Part shown: positions 15,923-24,935 of the stretch, one piece after another
How the letters are laid out: each line of letters starts with the position of its first letter
Position numbering within the stretch: the stretch's first letter is position 1
Source of the DNA: Clostridiaceae bacterium
GTDB taxonomy: Bacteria > Bacillota > Clostridia > Lachnospirales > Lachnospiraceae
Length of the DNA stretch: 64,000 nucleotides
Direction: 5' to 3'
Assembly: GCA_018378255.1 (NCBI GenBank)
Contig: JAGZXV010000002.1
Coordinates: 45,605-109,604, forward strand
Translations under genes and position numbers: made by a program
The notes under the pieces: generated by a model
The model's input: the letters and a program-made list of their open reading frames with translations, nothing else
What the model was told of the DNA's origin: nothing
The model's database searches: none

Positions 15923-17809
15923 TCACAGGTAAGCCGCCGTCACAGCCGCATCTGCAATCGCTTCAATGGCCGTATCCGCTTTTCTGGCGTCTCCAATCAC
16001 ATGAAGTTCAATTTCCGGGTATTTGCTGCGCACTAATTCTGCCAAACCTGAGCATTCCTTCCGTCCGGCTGCGATAACCATGGAATCAAAACCTGAGACA
16101 GTCTCAATGGTTCCGTCCTCATGTTCAATCTGAATGTCGGGAAGGGCAATCTCCTTTACTTTAACCTTCATATGTTTTTCCACGCCGCTTTCCTGCAGGC
16201 GTTTTAATAAAAACCACCGTCTGGCTTTGTTGAAGTCAGGGGCAATGTCTTCGATCATATCAAAAATTTCTACTGATTTTCCATTAGCAGCCAGGTATTC
16301 TGCTGTTTCAGCGCCTACAAGTCCGGCTCCTAAAACAGCTGTTCTGGTTCCGCTTACCTCTTTACCGTTTAAAACATCATCGGCAATATAGACACCAGGG
16401 CCGTCGATGCCTGGAATCGGAGGAATTGCAGGGGTGCTGCCTGTTGCGGTGATTACGATGTCCGGCTTCAGGTCTTCCAGATACGCTTCGTCCACATTTA
16501 CGCCCAGCCGGATCTCAATCCCGGCCTGTTCCAAAAATGCCATTCTGTATTCTGTCACCCTGTTCATATTGGCTTTACACGGAGGAACAGAAGATATCCC
16601 CATCAAACCGCCCGGGCGGTCTGCTTTATCCACAATAATTGGTTTTAATCCCCTGCGTGCCAGCACACAAGCAGCTTCCAGGCCAGCGGGGCCGGCGCCA
16701 ATGATCAGTATTTTCTTCTCTTTCAGGGAATCAGGCGCTTCTTCATATTTAAGCGTTGCCTCCCGGCCCATGAGCGGGTTCTGCAGACAGCGGATAGCTT
16801 TATACCGTTTGTCGTCGCGGCAGCCCTGGTCGCAGCCTAAGCAGAGGCAGTATGGTTCTTTGTTAATTCCTGCATATTTATTCACCAGTTCCGGATCTGC
16901 AAGCAGCGGCCTTGCCATTGCCACCAGATCCGCTTTGCCGCTTTGCAGGACTTCTTCTGCTTCTTCCAGGGTTACGATACGGTCTACTGCAACTACAGGA
17001 ACATCCACCATCTGTTTTACCCGGTAAGCATTATCCACATTAAAGCAATCTTCCACATCCATAGGGGCACAGCTGTACTGGTCGGAAACAGGCATACCGC
17101 AGGAGACATGGATTACATCCGCTCCTGCCTTAACGAGTTCCTGGCAAATGAGGGCGGTTTCATCTATATCACGGCCTCCTTCTGCCATTTCAGAACCGCT
17201 GATACAGAAGATAAGAGGATAATCCGCACCGCATTTTTCCTTGATGGCTTTTACGATTTCAACGGAAAATCTCACACGGCCTTTCCAGTCACCCCCGTAT
17301 TGATCGGTTCTTTTGTTGTAATAAGGGGACATGAACTGTGCGACTTCATGGGCATGGCCTCCGTGAATCTCCACACCGTCAACACCCCAATCCATACACC
17401 GTTTGGCGCCTTCTGCATAACTTTGTACCAGCTGGTCGATCAGTTCCTGGTCATATGTATCCACGGATTTTACGTCTATGCCTCTTCCTGCCTGGATCTT
17501 GGCCGGATGAAGCTGACAGAACAATTTTGCGCCGTAGCTGTGCACCATCTCAGCCGTTTCAGCCCAGCGGGGCATGAACTTATCGTCGGAAATAGCCGGA
17601 CGGCCGCATCCCGGTTCCCCGTGAGGGCTGCCTCCAATCGTAAGAATACCTGCCCCGCCTTTGGCTCTCGCTTTAATAAATTCAAACATCTGCTCATCGA
17701 TGCTTCCGTCTTCGCCTGCAAAAAAGGTGCAGACAGAAGGGAAGATAATTCTGTTTTTTAACTCTAGTTTTCCTATTTTAAAAGGTGTTAATACTAAAGG
17801 ATTTCCCAT
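15923..17809 (-). CDS. Old-yellow-enzyme-type NADH:flavin/Fe-S oxidoreductase
   Basis: 628 aa with the three-part layout of 2,4-dienoyl-CoA reductase, enoate reductase and BaiCD/BaiH. An N-terminal FMN TIM barrel includes DGVEIHGGHAHEVAQFMSP. A Cys cluster for one [4Fe-4S] spans about residues 320-340 (CLCLGCDQGC, then RCLQNP). A C-terminal FAD/NAD module has dinucleotide motifs IIGAGPAGLEAA near 368 and VLGAGLVGAETAE near 490. Such enzymes reduce activated C=C bonds or demethylate. With the Tct transporter upstream, an unsaturated carboxylate is a plausible substrate (inference). Ribosome-binding site GGAGG before ATG. Confidence 0.9.
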   Translation of the reverse strand: MGNPLVLTPFKIGKLELKNRIIFPSVCTFFAGEDGSIDEQMFEFIKARAKGGAGILTIGGSPHGEPGCGRPAISDDKFMPRWAETAEMVHSYGAKLFCQLHPAKIQAGRGIDVKSVDTYDQELIDQLVQSYAEGAKRCMDWGVDGVEIHGGHAHEVAQFMSPYYNKRTDQYGGDWKGRVRFSVEIVKAIKEKCGADYPLIFCISGSEMAEGGRDIDETALICQELVKAGADVIHVSCGMPVSDQYSCAPMDVEDCFNVDNAYRVKQMVDVPVVAVDRIVTLEEAEEVLQSGKADLVAMARPLLADPELVNKYAGINKEPYCLCLGCDQGCRDDKRYKAIRCLQNPLMGREATLKYEEAPDSLKEKKILIIGAGPAGLEAACVLARRGLKPIIVDKADRPGGLMGISSVPPCKANMNRVTEYRMAFLEQAGIEIRLGVNVDEAYLEDLKPDIVITATGSTPAIPPIPGIDGPGVYIADDVLNGKEVSGTRTAVLGAGLVGAETAEYLAANGKSVEIFDMIEDIAPDFNKARRWFLLKRLQESGVEKHMKVKVKEIALPDIQIEHEDGTIETVSGFDSMVIAAGRKECSGLAELVRSKYPEIELHVIGDARKADTAIEAIADAAVTAAYL

Positions 17810-17886
17810 TGTTTTCCTCCATCTCTCAACTTAATTAATTTGTAACTGTTCAGAACGGCTCATCGTCCTGAACTGTTACATCATTT

Positions 17887-19374
17887 TTATACTTTTTTCC
17901 TCTTTACCCTTGCTAAAACAAGGGGCATTACTACGGAAGCAATACTTCCCAATGTAAGCACGATAACGATCGGGCTTTTAAAAATCTCTCCAAAACTGTC
18001 AAACAACTGATGGATTCTCAGCATTTCCACGTCTGCAGTCCCCCCCAAAAGCAGGCCCAGAATCAACGGCATGGCCGGAAAATCGTTTCTCTTCATAAAC
18101 CATCCGATAAAGCTGAACATAATTAACAAGCCACAGTCAAACAACAGGTACCGGTTGGAAAATGCTCCTGTAACAGCAAATACAAGAATTACAGGCATCA
18201 GATATTTCACCGGAAGCTTAATGATTTTAGCGCCTAATAAACAGAGCCCCATACCCATTAACAGCATTACAAACTGCTGGACAAACAGGGATGAAAATGC
18301 AGTATAGATAATATCGCTGTGATCGGTAAACATCTTCGGCCCCACAGCCCAGCCCTGTAACGTCAATGCCCCAAGCATCATGGCCGTTGCGGTACTTCCC
18401 GGAATACCGAGAACAAACATGGTTGCCAATGCGCCTCCTTCTGACGCATTATTTGCGGATTCACAGGATACGATTCCCTCCGGTACTCCTGTGCCGAATT
18501 CATCACCATTTTTACAGATCTGTTTGCTGAAATTATAGGCCAGGATTCCGGCTATGGAACTTCCTGCCGCCGGAATAATGCCCACAACCGTACCAAGAAC
18601 CGAACACAGCAGAGCCTGTACCCCACGTTTGATGGTGTCGCCAAATCCTCTCAGCAATCCCCTGATATTGGAGGAAAGGCTCTGTTTTCCCTGCACCTGC
18701 AATACTGCGCTGGTCCTGCCGGCCAGCTCGTAGATAGCCGGGAGCGCCAAAAGCCCAAGCAGCGCCGGAACGGTCGGAATTCCATCCATCAGATAGGTGA
18801 CGCCGAATGTCCCTCTCAGCACGCCGTTGGAACTCAGCCCTACGGTTCCCAGCAGGATGCCGAACATTCCTGAAAATACGCCTTTCACCACGTCTTTTGC
18901 CAGACTTCCCACCACGGTAAGGCCAAAAATGGCTACCATGAACATTTCACCTGGTCCGAATTTCAACGCATAATTTGCCAGCGGTTCAGCCAGAAGCAGT
19001 AAGCAGGTACACCCTACAATACCGCCAATAAATGAGCTCATCAGCGACAGCCCCATGGCCCGTTCTGTCTCTCCCCTGTAGGCCATTGGAAATCCGTCCA
19101 TAACGGTTGCCACATTTGCCGGAGCGCCCGGGGTATTAAGCAGTATCGCGGTTACCGCGCCGCCAAAAATACCGCCTGTATAGATCGAACACAGGAATAC
19201 CAGCGCTGTCAGCGGTTCCATGTGGAATGTAAACGGCAGCATAAGGCCGATTCCAATTCCCCCGCTTAAACCGGGCAGAAAGCCGATTACCAGCCCGAGT
19301 GCAACTCCCAGCAGCATGTACCCGATATAAAGCGGCTGGAGAACAACTGCAAACCCTGAAAAAAATGTTGCCAT
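17887..19374 (-). CDS. tctA: Tripartite tricarboxylate transporter, large membrane subunit TctA
   Basis: 495 aa, about eleven or twelve membrane helices, with AAGGAGG upstream. The TctA signature lies in the N-terminal third: GYMLLGVALGLVIGFLPGLS, then IFGGAVTAILLNTPGAPAN and GFPMAYRGETERAMGLS. A second repeat with PAAGSSIAGILAYN follows. TctA forms the channel of a secondary, binding-protein-dependent carboxylate importer with TctB and TctC, encoded just upstream in the same operon. Confidence 0.94.
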   Translation of the reverse strand: MATFFSGFAVVLQPLYIGYMLLGVALGLVIGFLPGLSGGIGIGLMLPFTFHMEPLTALVFLCSIYTGGIFGGAVTAILLNTPGAPANVATVMDGFPMAYRGETERAMGLSLMSSFIGGIVGCTCLLLLAEPLANYALKFGPGEMFMVAIFGLTVVGSLAKDVVKGVFSGMFGILLGTVGLSSNGVLRGTFGVTYLMDGIPTVPALLGLLALPAIYELAGRTSAVLQVQGKQSLSSNIRGLLRGFGDTIKRGVQALLCSVLGTVVGIIPAAGSSIAGILAYNFSKQICKNGDEFGTGVPEGIVSCESANNASEGGALATMFVLGIPGSTATAMMLGALTLQGWAVGPKMFTDHSDIIYTAFSSLFVQQFVMLLMGMGLCLLGAKIIKLPVKYLMPVILVFAVTGAFSNRYLLFDCGLLIMFSFIGWFMKRNDFPAMPLILGLLLGGTADVEMLRIHQLFDSFGEIFKSPIVIVLTLGSIASVVMPLVLARVKRKKV

Positions 19375-19386
19375 AAACAGCCCTCC

Positions 19387-19881
19387 TTAAAATCCAAGGA
19401 TACCTGCATAAAGAGGCACCTTTAATCCAAATTTAAACAACATGTACATACCAGCCGTCACCAGCACCGCCAGCACCAGCGCGCCAACACGGTTAGGCGC
19501 CTTCAGCCAGCAAAACAGTCCGAACAAAAGAATTATTGTTGCAACGATGAATCCCAAATACGGCATTACCGCTAAGTATACGGCCGCACTTCCCACGCAG
19601 ACCATCATCCGGGCCATTTCCGCATCTTTCATTTTTGCCGCTTTCCCGTTATCTGCATCCTGTTCCGGCTTTTCCGAATGATCCGTTATTTCTTTTTCCT
19701 CTTTCCACCATACTCTTGTATCTTTAGCCGCTATTACAATATAGAGAACCGCCATAATCCAAAAGACCGGCTTAATAAAATATCCCGCTGAAGCCTTTTT
19801 TCCTAAAACTTCTATGTAATAACAGACTGCCCATGCAAAAATGATGGTGGGAATAAGCAGTTTTTTAACTAACCGCACCAT
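19387..19881 (-). CDS. tctB: Tripartite tricarboxylate transporter, small subunit TctB
   Basis: 164 aa from ATG 19881, with GGGGGAAGG upstream; a TTG-started version from 19905 would include the ribosome-binding site. Four predicted membrane helices with a charged Glu/Lys-rich cytoplasmic loop (about residues 60-90) in the middle, as usual for TctB. It lies between tctC and tctA, 12 bases before tctA. TctB sequences are poorly conserved, so the call rests on size, topology and position. Confidence 0.88.
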   Translation of the reverse strand: MVRLVKKLLIPTIIFAWAVCYYIEVLGKKASAGYFIKPVFWIMAVLYIVIAAKDTRVWWKEEKEITDHSEKPEQDADNGKAAKMKDAEMARMMVCVGSAAVYLAVMPYLGFIVATIILLFGLFCWLKAPNRVGALVLAVLVTAGMYMLFKFGLKVPLYAGILGF

Positions 19882-19936
19882 ATGCCTTCCCCCTGCTCTT
19901 CGCAAAAAAATCTTTTATAATCGGTGACAAAACTTA

Positions 19937-21037
19937 TTATTCTTCAACGGTTAAATACTGCTGGTATTCCTGGCATGATTCAAAGAAACCTTTCTGCAGT
20001 TCCTGGCTTGTTTCCACGCCTCTCCAGGCAGTAACATTGTCACGTCCTGCTGCCGCTACCGCGTTCATATAATCGCTTCCCGGCTGCATAATTTTTTCCA
20101 GGGAATCCAGAAGAATCTGATAGCGTTCCGGGTACTCTTCCAAAACGCTGGAATGTACGCCGATGAAACGGGAAGATCCCATGAAAGTCAGAGAATCATC
20201 CCCAATTACTTCTCTAAGAGTTGGGCAGTCCGGAACCTGTTCGCTGCGCTCATCTGAGCTGACTACGATCTGAGTAACCCCTTGTCCTACACTTCCGGTA
20301 ATTGTAGTTGCACACATGTCCACATGGCCTCCTAAAAGAGCGCTCATTCGTTCTGTCGCACCATCATAGTTAATAATTTTAACGTCCCAGCCCAGTGAAT
20401 CGGCTAATGTTCCCAGCATGAGCATCTGATCTCCGCCGGCTGTTGCCGCAATGCTGAATTTGCCTGGATTCGCCAAAACCGCTTCATTTAATTCATCCCA
20501 TGTCTGATACGGGGAATCCTCCGTCACACAGATACAGCATGGATCCAGTTCAATGAAGTTCATAACGGATACATCGTCAAACTGATATGCCGCGTCCTGA
20601 AGCAGAATACAGGTGGAGTAATAGATCTGAACGCCCATATACAAATTAGTGGCATCCGGTTTACACTCTTTCACGTAATAGGTGGTTCCGATTTCCGTAT
20701 TAGCTCCGTCACGGTTATCAATGATAAAGGTACAGCCCAGTTCTTTTCCCCAATGTTCCCCGAGCAGACGGGCTACCGTATCGGCGCCGCCGCCGGCCTT
20801 AAACGGAACTACCAGAGTGATATCGCCCCACTCCCATTTTTTACCGTCCGTTTCTGAACCGGCCGCCTCTGAACCGGCTGCTTCCGGTTTGTCCTGACCG
20901 CTTGTTTCCTGAGCCTGAGTACTTTCCGCTTTTACTGCCGGAGCCGCTGCCTCAGTCTGTGCCGGTTTACTTCCTGCGCAGGCTGATAACCCCATCATCA
21001 TTGCCACTGTCCCAATAAGTAAAAATGCTTTTTTCAT
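19937..21037 (-). CDS. tctC: Tripartite tricarboxylate transporter substrate-binding protein TctC
   Basis: 366 aa from ATG 21037, with AAGGAGAGGG 4 bases upstream; ATG 21055 lies before the ribosome-binding site. A lipoprotein signal ends at GLSAC, followed by a Ala/Glu/Ser-rich tether and a Bug-family periplasmic-binding fold (TLVVPFKAGGGADTVARLL, then DNRDGANTEIGTTYYV). Bug proteins bind di- and tricarboxylates or related acids through water-mediated contacts. First gene of the leftward tctCBA-oxidoreductase-LUD operon. Confidence 0.92.
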   Translation of the reverse strand: MKKAFLLIGTVAMMMGLSACAGSKPAQTEAAAPAVKAESTQAQETSGQDKPEAAGSEAAGSETDGKKWEWGDITLVVPFKAGGGADTVARLLGEHWGKELGCTFIIDNRDGANTEIGTTYYVKECKPDATNLYMGVQIYYSTCILLQDAAYQFDDVSVMNFIELDPCCICVTEDSPYQTWDELNEAVLANPGKFSIAATAGGDQMLMLGTLADSLGWDVKIINYDGATERMSALLGGHVDMCATTITGSVGQGVTQIVVSSDERSEQVPDCPTLREVIGDDSLTFMGSSRFIGVHSSVLEEYPERYQILLDSLEKIMQPGSDYMNAVAAAGRDNVTAWRGVETSQELQKGFFESCQEYQQYLTVEE

Positions 21038-21092
21038 GTTCCCTCTCCTTTTCATTAAAATTTGTTAACATGTGTACGACTCTTACAATCTC

Positions 21093-21121
21093 ATATTATC
21101 CCAGAACAAAAACCAAGTCTA
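21093..21121 (-). promoter_or_regulatory. Promoter of the tct operon
   Basis: On the minus strand TAGACT (21121-21116), a 17-base spacer and TAATAT (21098-21093). It lies between the LysR-gene terminator and tctC. Confidence 0.5.
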
Positions 21122-21132
21122 ATATATAAAAA

Positions 21133-21162
21133 TAAAATACGCATAACCAAAAGTTATGCGTA
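21133..21162 (-). terminator. Terminator of the LysR-type gene
   Basis: TACGCATAAC/GTTATGCGTA, a perfect 10-bp stem with a 5-base loop. On the minus strand it is followed by TTTTATTTTTAT. It separates the LysR transcript from the tct operon. Confidence 0.75.
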
Positions 21163-21181
21163 CATTTTATCGATGTCTCTG

Positions 21182-22129
21182 TTATTCTGTTGTTTCAAGG
21201 GATTTATTGGAATAGAATTCTAAAAGAATGTTGATAAATTCCGCCATATACCGCGTATTATGCAGATTATTGCGGTAGGCCACAAAGTATTGGTACCGGC
21301 TCACCGGTTTGCCGACAGAAAACAACCGGATGGATTTCACATCGCCTTCCAGCCTGAGCACATTCTGGGCATAGAGTTCCGGCGCAAAGCAGACGCCAAA
21401 CCCTTTTTGAACCAAATGCAGGGCCCCTTCAATATTGTTGGTGTCCATAAATGTGTTCGGCATTATATTATTATCCGCAAACAATTTATTAATCAAAAAG
21501 CGGTTGCGGTGTCCCGGCTTATAGAGGATGAACCGCTCATCTTCAAATAATCTGATATCAATCCACGGATAGGTGCAGTCTTTTTCTATCACCGCCTTTG
21601 AACACAGCGGATGGTTTACATTGGTGACGAGCACTAATTCTTCGCTGAATAAGGGTAAATAGGTGATATTCGGATTCAGGTCCTGGGGCTGTTTCAGCAT
21701 ACCGATGTCAATTTCACCCTGAAGCAGCATGCTGTCCAGTTCATCATAGGACTGTTCAAACAGCGTGACTTTGACTGAAGGGAATTTTGCGGAAAATGCA
21801 GGCAGCACATTGGGAAGCACATAGGATCCCCTTCGTCCGGTCCCTATTCTCAGGGTTCCCCGAAGCATCTCGTCCATAGAATAAACATTCTGCTCCAATT
21901 CCCGGTAAATCTCCTGGATCTTCTTTGCCGCTTCGATATAGGTCTTTCCATATTCCGTCGGCTTCAGTGTTTTTCCCACTTTTTCAAATAGTTTTATGTT
22001 AAGGGAATCCTCCAGATTATGAATATACTTGGTCAGCGCCGGCTGGGAAAGATATAGGCTGTCGGCCGCTTTTGCCACCGTATCATGTTCCGCCACAGCC
22101 AGAACATAACGGATTTCTTTTAACAGCAT
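21182..22129 (-). CDS. LysR-family transcriptional regulator of the carboxylate island
   Basis: 315 aa from ATG 22129, with AGGGGAGGG upstream. N-terminal LysR helix-turn-helix (MLLKEIRYVLAVAEHDTVAKAADSLYLSQPALTKYIHNLE), then an effector-binding domain with GTLRIGTGRRGSYVLPNVLP. Divergent from the Fe-S protein gene and upstream of tctCBA, the usual position for a LysR activator of a catabolic locus. The inverted repeat at 22175-22227 is a candidate binding site. The co-inducer is probably the transported acid (inference). Confidence 0.92.
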   Translation of the reverse strand: MLLKEIRYVLAVAEHDTVAKAADSLYLSQPALTKYIHNLEDSLNIKLFEKVGKTLKPTEYGKTYIEAAKKIQEIYRELEQNVYSMDEMLRGTLRIGTGRRGSYVLPNVLPAFSAKFPSVKVTLFEQSYDELDSMLLQGEIDIGMLKQPQDLNPNITYLPLFSEELVLVTNVNHPLCSKAVIEKDCTYPWIDIRLFEDERFILYKPGHRNRFLINKLFADNNIMPNTFMDTNNIEGALHLVQKGFGVCFAPELYAQNVLRLEGDVKSIRLFSVGKPVSRYQYFVAYRNNLHNTRYMAEFINILLEFYSNKSLETTE

Positions 22130-22174
22130 AATCAAAAGCCCTCCCCTCATTCATAACTTAAAGTTAATTATATA

Positions 22175-22227
22175 ATAGGTTTTAGGTATTTGCAATATCG
22201 GTCCCAAATCATTATCCTAAAACTATC
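22175..22227. promoter_or_regulatory. Candidate LysR binding region
   Basis: GTTTTAGG (22179-22186) and CCTAAAAC (22216-22223) form an inverted repeat in the 144-base divergent region between the LysR and Fe-S genes, both flanked by AT-rich half-repeats (ATAG and TAT). Confidence 0.4.
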
Positions 22228-22273
22228 AAGTCGTTCGATATTAAATATTTCACGAAAAACAGGAGGAAACAGT

Positions 22274-22999
22274 ATGGCTAAAATTATCGCAGAGAATTGC
22301 GTCGGATGCAAAACATGTCAGAAATACTGCTCAGTAGATGCAATCAAATACGAAAACGGAAAATGCTTTATCGCATCAGATGAGTGTGTGGATTGTTATG
22401 TCTGCCTGCGTCAGCATGTATGTCCTAAGGACGCAATCGTTCCAACAGAATTGGATACATTTTATAAACAATTTATGCATGTAATGAGTGATCCCGTAGA
22501 AAATCACGGCGTGACAGGGGTTACAGGAAGAGGAACGGAAGAGGTTAAGACCAATGACGTCTCCGGCCGTGTCCGCAAAGGGCGCGTAGGTCTTTGTATC
22601 GACGTAGGACGTCCCGGCGCAGGCGCCCGGATGTACGATGTGGAAAAGATCGCTATGGCCTGTGCCGCTTCAGGAGTTGTCTTAGAAGGAAAAGAAACAA
22701 CCCCGTTGGCCGCATTAATGACCGATATCAAAACCGGGAAACTGGAAGAAGGAGTTTTAAACAGCCGGCTTTTATCCGTTATTGTAGAAGGAAACTGCGC
22801 TGAGGAAGATCTTCCTAACGTGCTTACGGCACTGAAAAAAGTGGCCGGAGAGATTGAAACCGTATTCTCACTGGGCCTCATCATGCGGATCGATGAAAAT
22901 GGCTATAACCCGGCTTTAAAATGCCTGGATGATCTGGATATCCCTCAGCCTCACAGAGCAAAAATCAACGTGGGCCTTGGCCGTCCTCTCATCGACTAA
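22274..22999 (+). CDS. 2[4Fe-4S] ferredoxin-domain protein of unknown function
   Basis: 241 aa from ATG 22274, with AGGAGG 7 bases upstream; an in-frame start at 22190 has no ribosome-binding site. Two Fe-S motifs occupy the first 50 residues: Cys 9, 12, 15, 19 and Cys 38, 41, 44, 50. The second has five residues before the last Cys instead of three. The remaining 190 residues (GLCIDVGRPGAGARMYDVEK, then INVGLGRPLID at the end) match no family I recognise. The gene is followed by two others with short spacing and is divergent from LysR. A dedicated redox or subunit role in the carboxylate pathway is inferred. Confidence 0.8.
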   Translation: MAKIIAENCVGCKTCQKYCSVDAIKYENGKCFIASDECVDCYVCLRQHVCPKDAIVPTELDTFYKQFMHVMSDPVENHGVTGVTGRGTEEVKTNDVSGRVRKGRVGLCIDVGRPGAGARMYDVEKIAMACAASGVVLEGKETTPLAALMTDIKTGKLEEGVLNSRLLSVIVEGNCAEEDLPNVLTALKKVAGEIETVFSLGLIMRIDENGYNPALKCLDDLDIPQPHRAKINVGLGRPLID

Positions 23000-23052
23000 C
23001 CAGCCGGACCGAAAAACCTATCAAATAACGATCAAGTAAAGGAGATTAAATT

Positions 23053-23691
23053 ATGTCACATTCCCTGCACCGCAGCGGTTCCATCGAATCGCAGAAAAAT
23101 GATTTCGTCTGGTTCATGTATCAGACAAAAGGCATTAATGATAAAGATATTAAACCTAAGGCAATGATCTACATAGAAGCGGCTGAACGCCAGGGCTCTG
23201 AAAACTGGGGCGATGTAAAGACCGGTCCTATCACACGCTTTGATTCTGCCGAAATCAAAGATAAAATCACCGATAAATCCAGAATCCGCGGCGTTTTCAC
23301 AAAACGCGAACAGGTAATCGGTTTTCTAAAAGAAGTAAAAGCCGCTGATGTGGGACAATCCTGTGTCATTACCGGATTGATTGACGAAGTGATTCCCTGC
23401 TGCCGGGAGGCCGGCGTAACCCCTCATTCCGCCAACTTCTCTCTGGGCGTTTGGGGAAACAAAGGAATTCTTCCTGATGACGATACTTTATCCATCACAA
23501 CCATGTGCGGACACCATATGATTCCGCCCAAATTCGTACAATATGTGGTGGATCAAGTGGATAAGGGAAGATTTACCCCAGAGGAAGGCGCCATCAAATT
23601 ATCCGATTTCTGCTACTGCGGTATATTTAACCAGGTACGCTGTGCGGATATCATTCAGGATATCTGTGAAAAGAAGCATAAAAACGCTTAG
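23053..23691 (+). CDS. Cys/His-rich protein of unknown function
   Basis: 212 aa, 53 bases after the Fe-S gene, with AAAGGAG upstream. I do not recognise the family. The C-terminal half concentrates possible metal ligands: CCREAGVTPHSANF, then TTMCGHHMIPPKF and LSDFCYCGIFNQVRC. No signal peptide or membrane helix, so it is probably cytoplasmic. It lies between a 2[4Fe-4S] protein and a dehydrogenase, and may form an enzyme with the former. A metal- or Fe-S-dependent lyase or dehydratase is conceivable but not shown. Confidence 0.75.
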   Translation: MSHSLHRSGSIESQKNDFVWFMYQTKGINDKDIKPKAMIYIEAAERQGSENWGDVKTGPITRFDSAEIKDKITDKSRIRGVFTKREQVIGFLKEVKAADVGQSCVITGLIDEVIPCCREAGVTPHSANFSLGVWGNKGILPDDDTLSITTMCGHHMIPPKFVQYVVDQVDKGRFTPEEGAIKLSDFCYCGIFNQVRCADIIQDICEKKHKNA

Positions 23692-23705
23692 GAACGGAGG
23701 AAAAC

Positions 23706-24791
23706 ATGGCAAATTATAAAATCGGTATTCTAAACGGAGATGATATCGGACCTGAGATCGTTCCTGAGACTGTAAATGTATTGAAAACCGCAGTCAGCGC
23801 CTATCCTGATATCAAAATTGACTGGGTGCCCCTTCCGATTGGATACTCTTCTTATCTGGAACACGGCAATTCCCTTCTGCCGTCTGTTAAGGAGACTTTG
23901 TATCAGCTGGACGGATGGATTCTGGGGCCCATCGGCCATATGGCCTATCCAAAAGTGCCGGAATGCATCAACCCTCATCCCATTTTGAGAAGGGATTATG
24001 ACTTAGTGAGCAACATCCGGCCAGCCAAAGGGTATGAGTGTATTCCCTGCATCAATCCCAAGACAGATTTAATCATTGTCCGGGAAAATAACGAGGGATT
24101 CCAGCCTGACCGAAACATGTTTAAGGGAACCAGCGACTGCATGCCCACTCCTGATATGGCGCTTTCCCTGAGAGTTATCACCAGGCGTAATTCCGCCATG
24201 GCGGCAAGGACGGCATTTGAACTGGCCCGTCAGAGAAACAAGCTGAAAAAAGTGACGGCAATACATAAAAATACCGTATTTAAGCTGGGCTGTTCCCTGT
24301 TCTTGGACGCCTGCCGGGAAGTTGCCGCAGAATATCCTGATATCACGTTTGAAACCTGCGTTGTGGATACATTTGCCATGAAAATGCTGATGAATCCTCT
24401 CGCGTTTGACGTGGCGGTCACGACCAATATGTTCGGTGATATCCTTTCCGATGAAGCGGCCGGACTTATCGGCGGTTTAGGCATGGCTCCGGGCCTTTCT
24501 GCAGGACCCAAGTACTGCATGGCCCAGGCCACCCACGGTTCCGCCCCCGATATAGCGGGACAAAATATCGCAAATCCTTATGCAATGATCATGTCCGGAC
24601 AGATGATGCTGTCCTGGCTTGGAAACCTGAAAAACGATGATTCCGCCATCCGCGCTGCCGGGGATATAGAAAAAGCAGTGGAGCTTGTGCTCACTGAAAA
24701 GAAGAATCTGACGCCGGATCTGGGCGGCTGCTCTTCCACACAGGAGATGGGCGCGGCGATCTGCCGGGCGGTGGCAGATTTGAAGGCTTAA
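23706..24791 (+). CDS. Isocitrate/isopropylmalate dehydrogenase family protein
   Basis: 361 aa, 14 bases after the preceding gene, with GGAGG before ATG. It belongs to the NAD(P)-dependent beta-decarboxylating dehydrogenases: GDDIGPEIVPE at the N-terminus, LRRDYDLVSNIRPAKGY, metal-binding NMFGDILSDEAAGLIGGLGM, and the nucleotide loop THGSAPDIAGQNIANP. The substrate loop reads RENNEGFQPDRN, unlike leuB, icd or the tartrate/malate dehydrogenases I know, so an unusual malate-type substrate is likely. Context (Tct transporter, Fe-S protein) supports a catabolic role rather than leucine synthesis. No leuC/leuD nearby. Confidence 0.87.
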   Translation: MANYKIGILNGDDIGPEIVPETVNVLKTAVSAYPDIKIDWVPLPIGYSSYLEHGNSLLPSVKETLYQLDGWILGPIGHMAYPKVPECINPHPILRRDYDLVSNIRPAKGYECIPCINPKTDLIIVRENNEGFQPDRNMFKGTSDCMPTPDMALSLRVITRRNSAMAARTAFELARQRNKLKKVTAIHKNTVFKLGCSLFLDACREVAAEYPDITFETCVVDTFAMKMLMNPLAFDVAVTTNMFGDILSDEAAGLIGGLGMAPGLSAGPKYCMAQATHGSAPDIAGQNIANPYAMIMSGQMMLSWLGNLKNDDSAIRAAGDIEKAVELVLTEKKNLTPDLGGCSSTQEMGAAICRAVADLKA

Positions 24792-24935
24792 AAATGACCT
24801 GAAAGGGTAAAACAGCAGATGTTAGTGTGAAAAATAGAGCTGGATATGCATTATTCAGTTCTATTTTTTTGTATTTCATTATGTTATAATGCTTTCATGA
24901 ATTGCAGAATCCAACGGAAAAAAGGAGAATAAATC

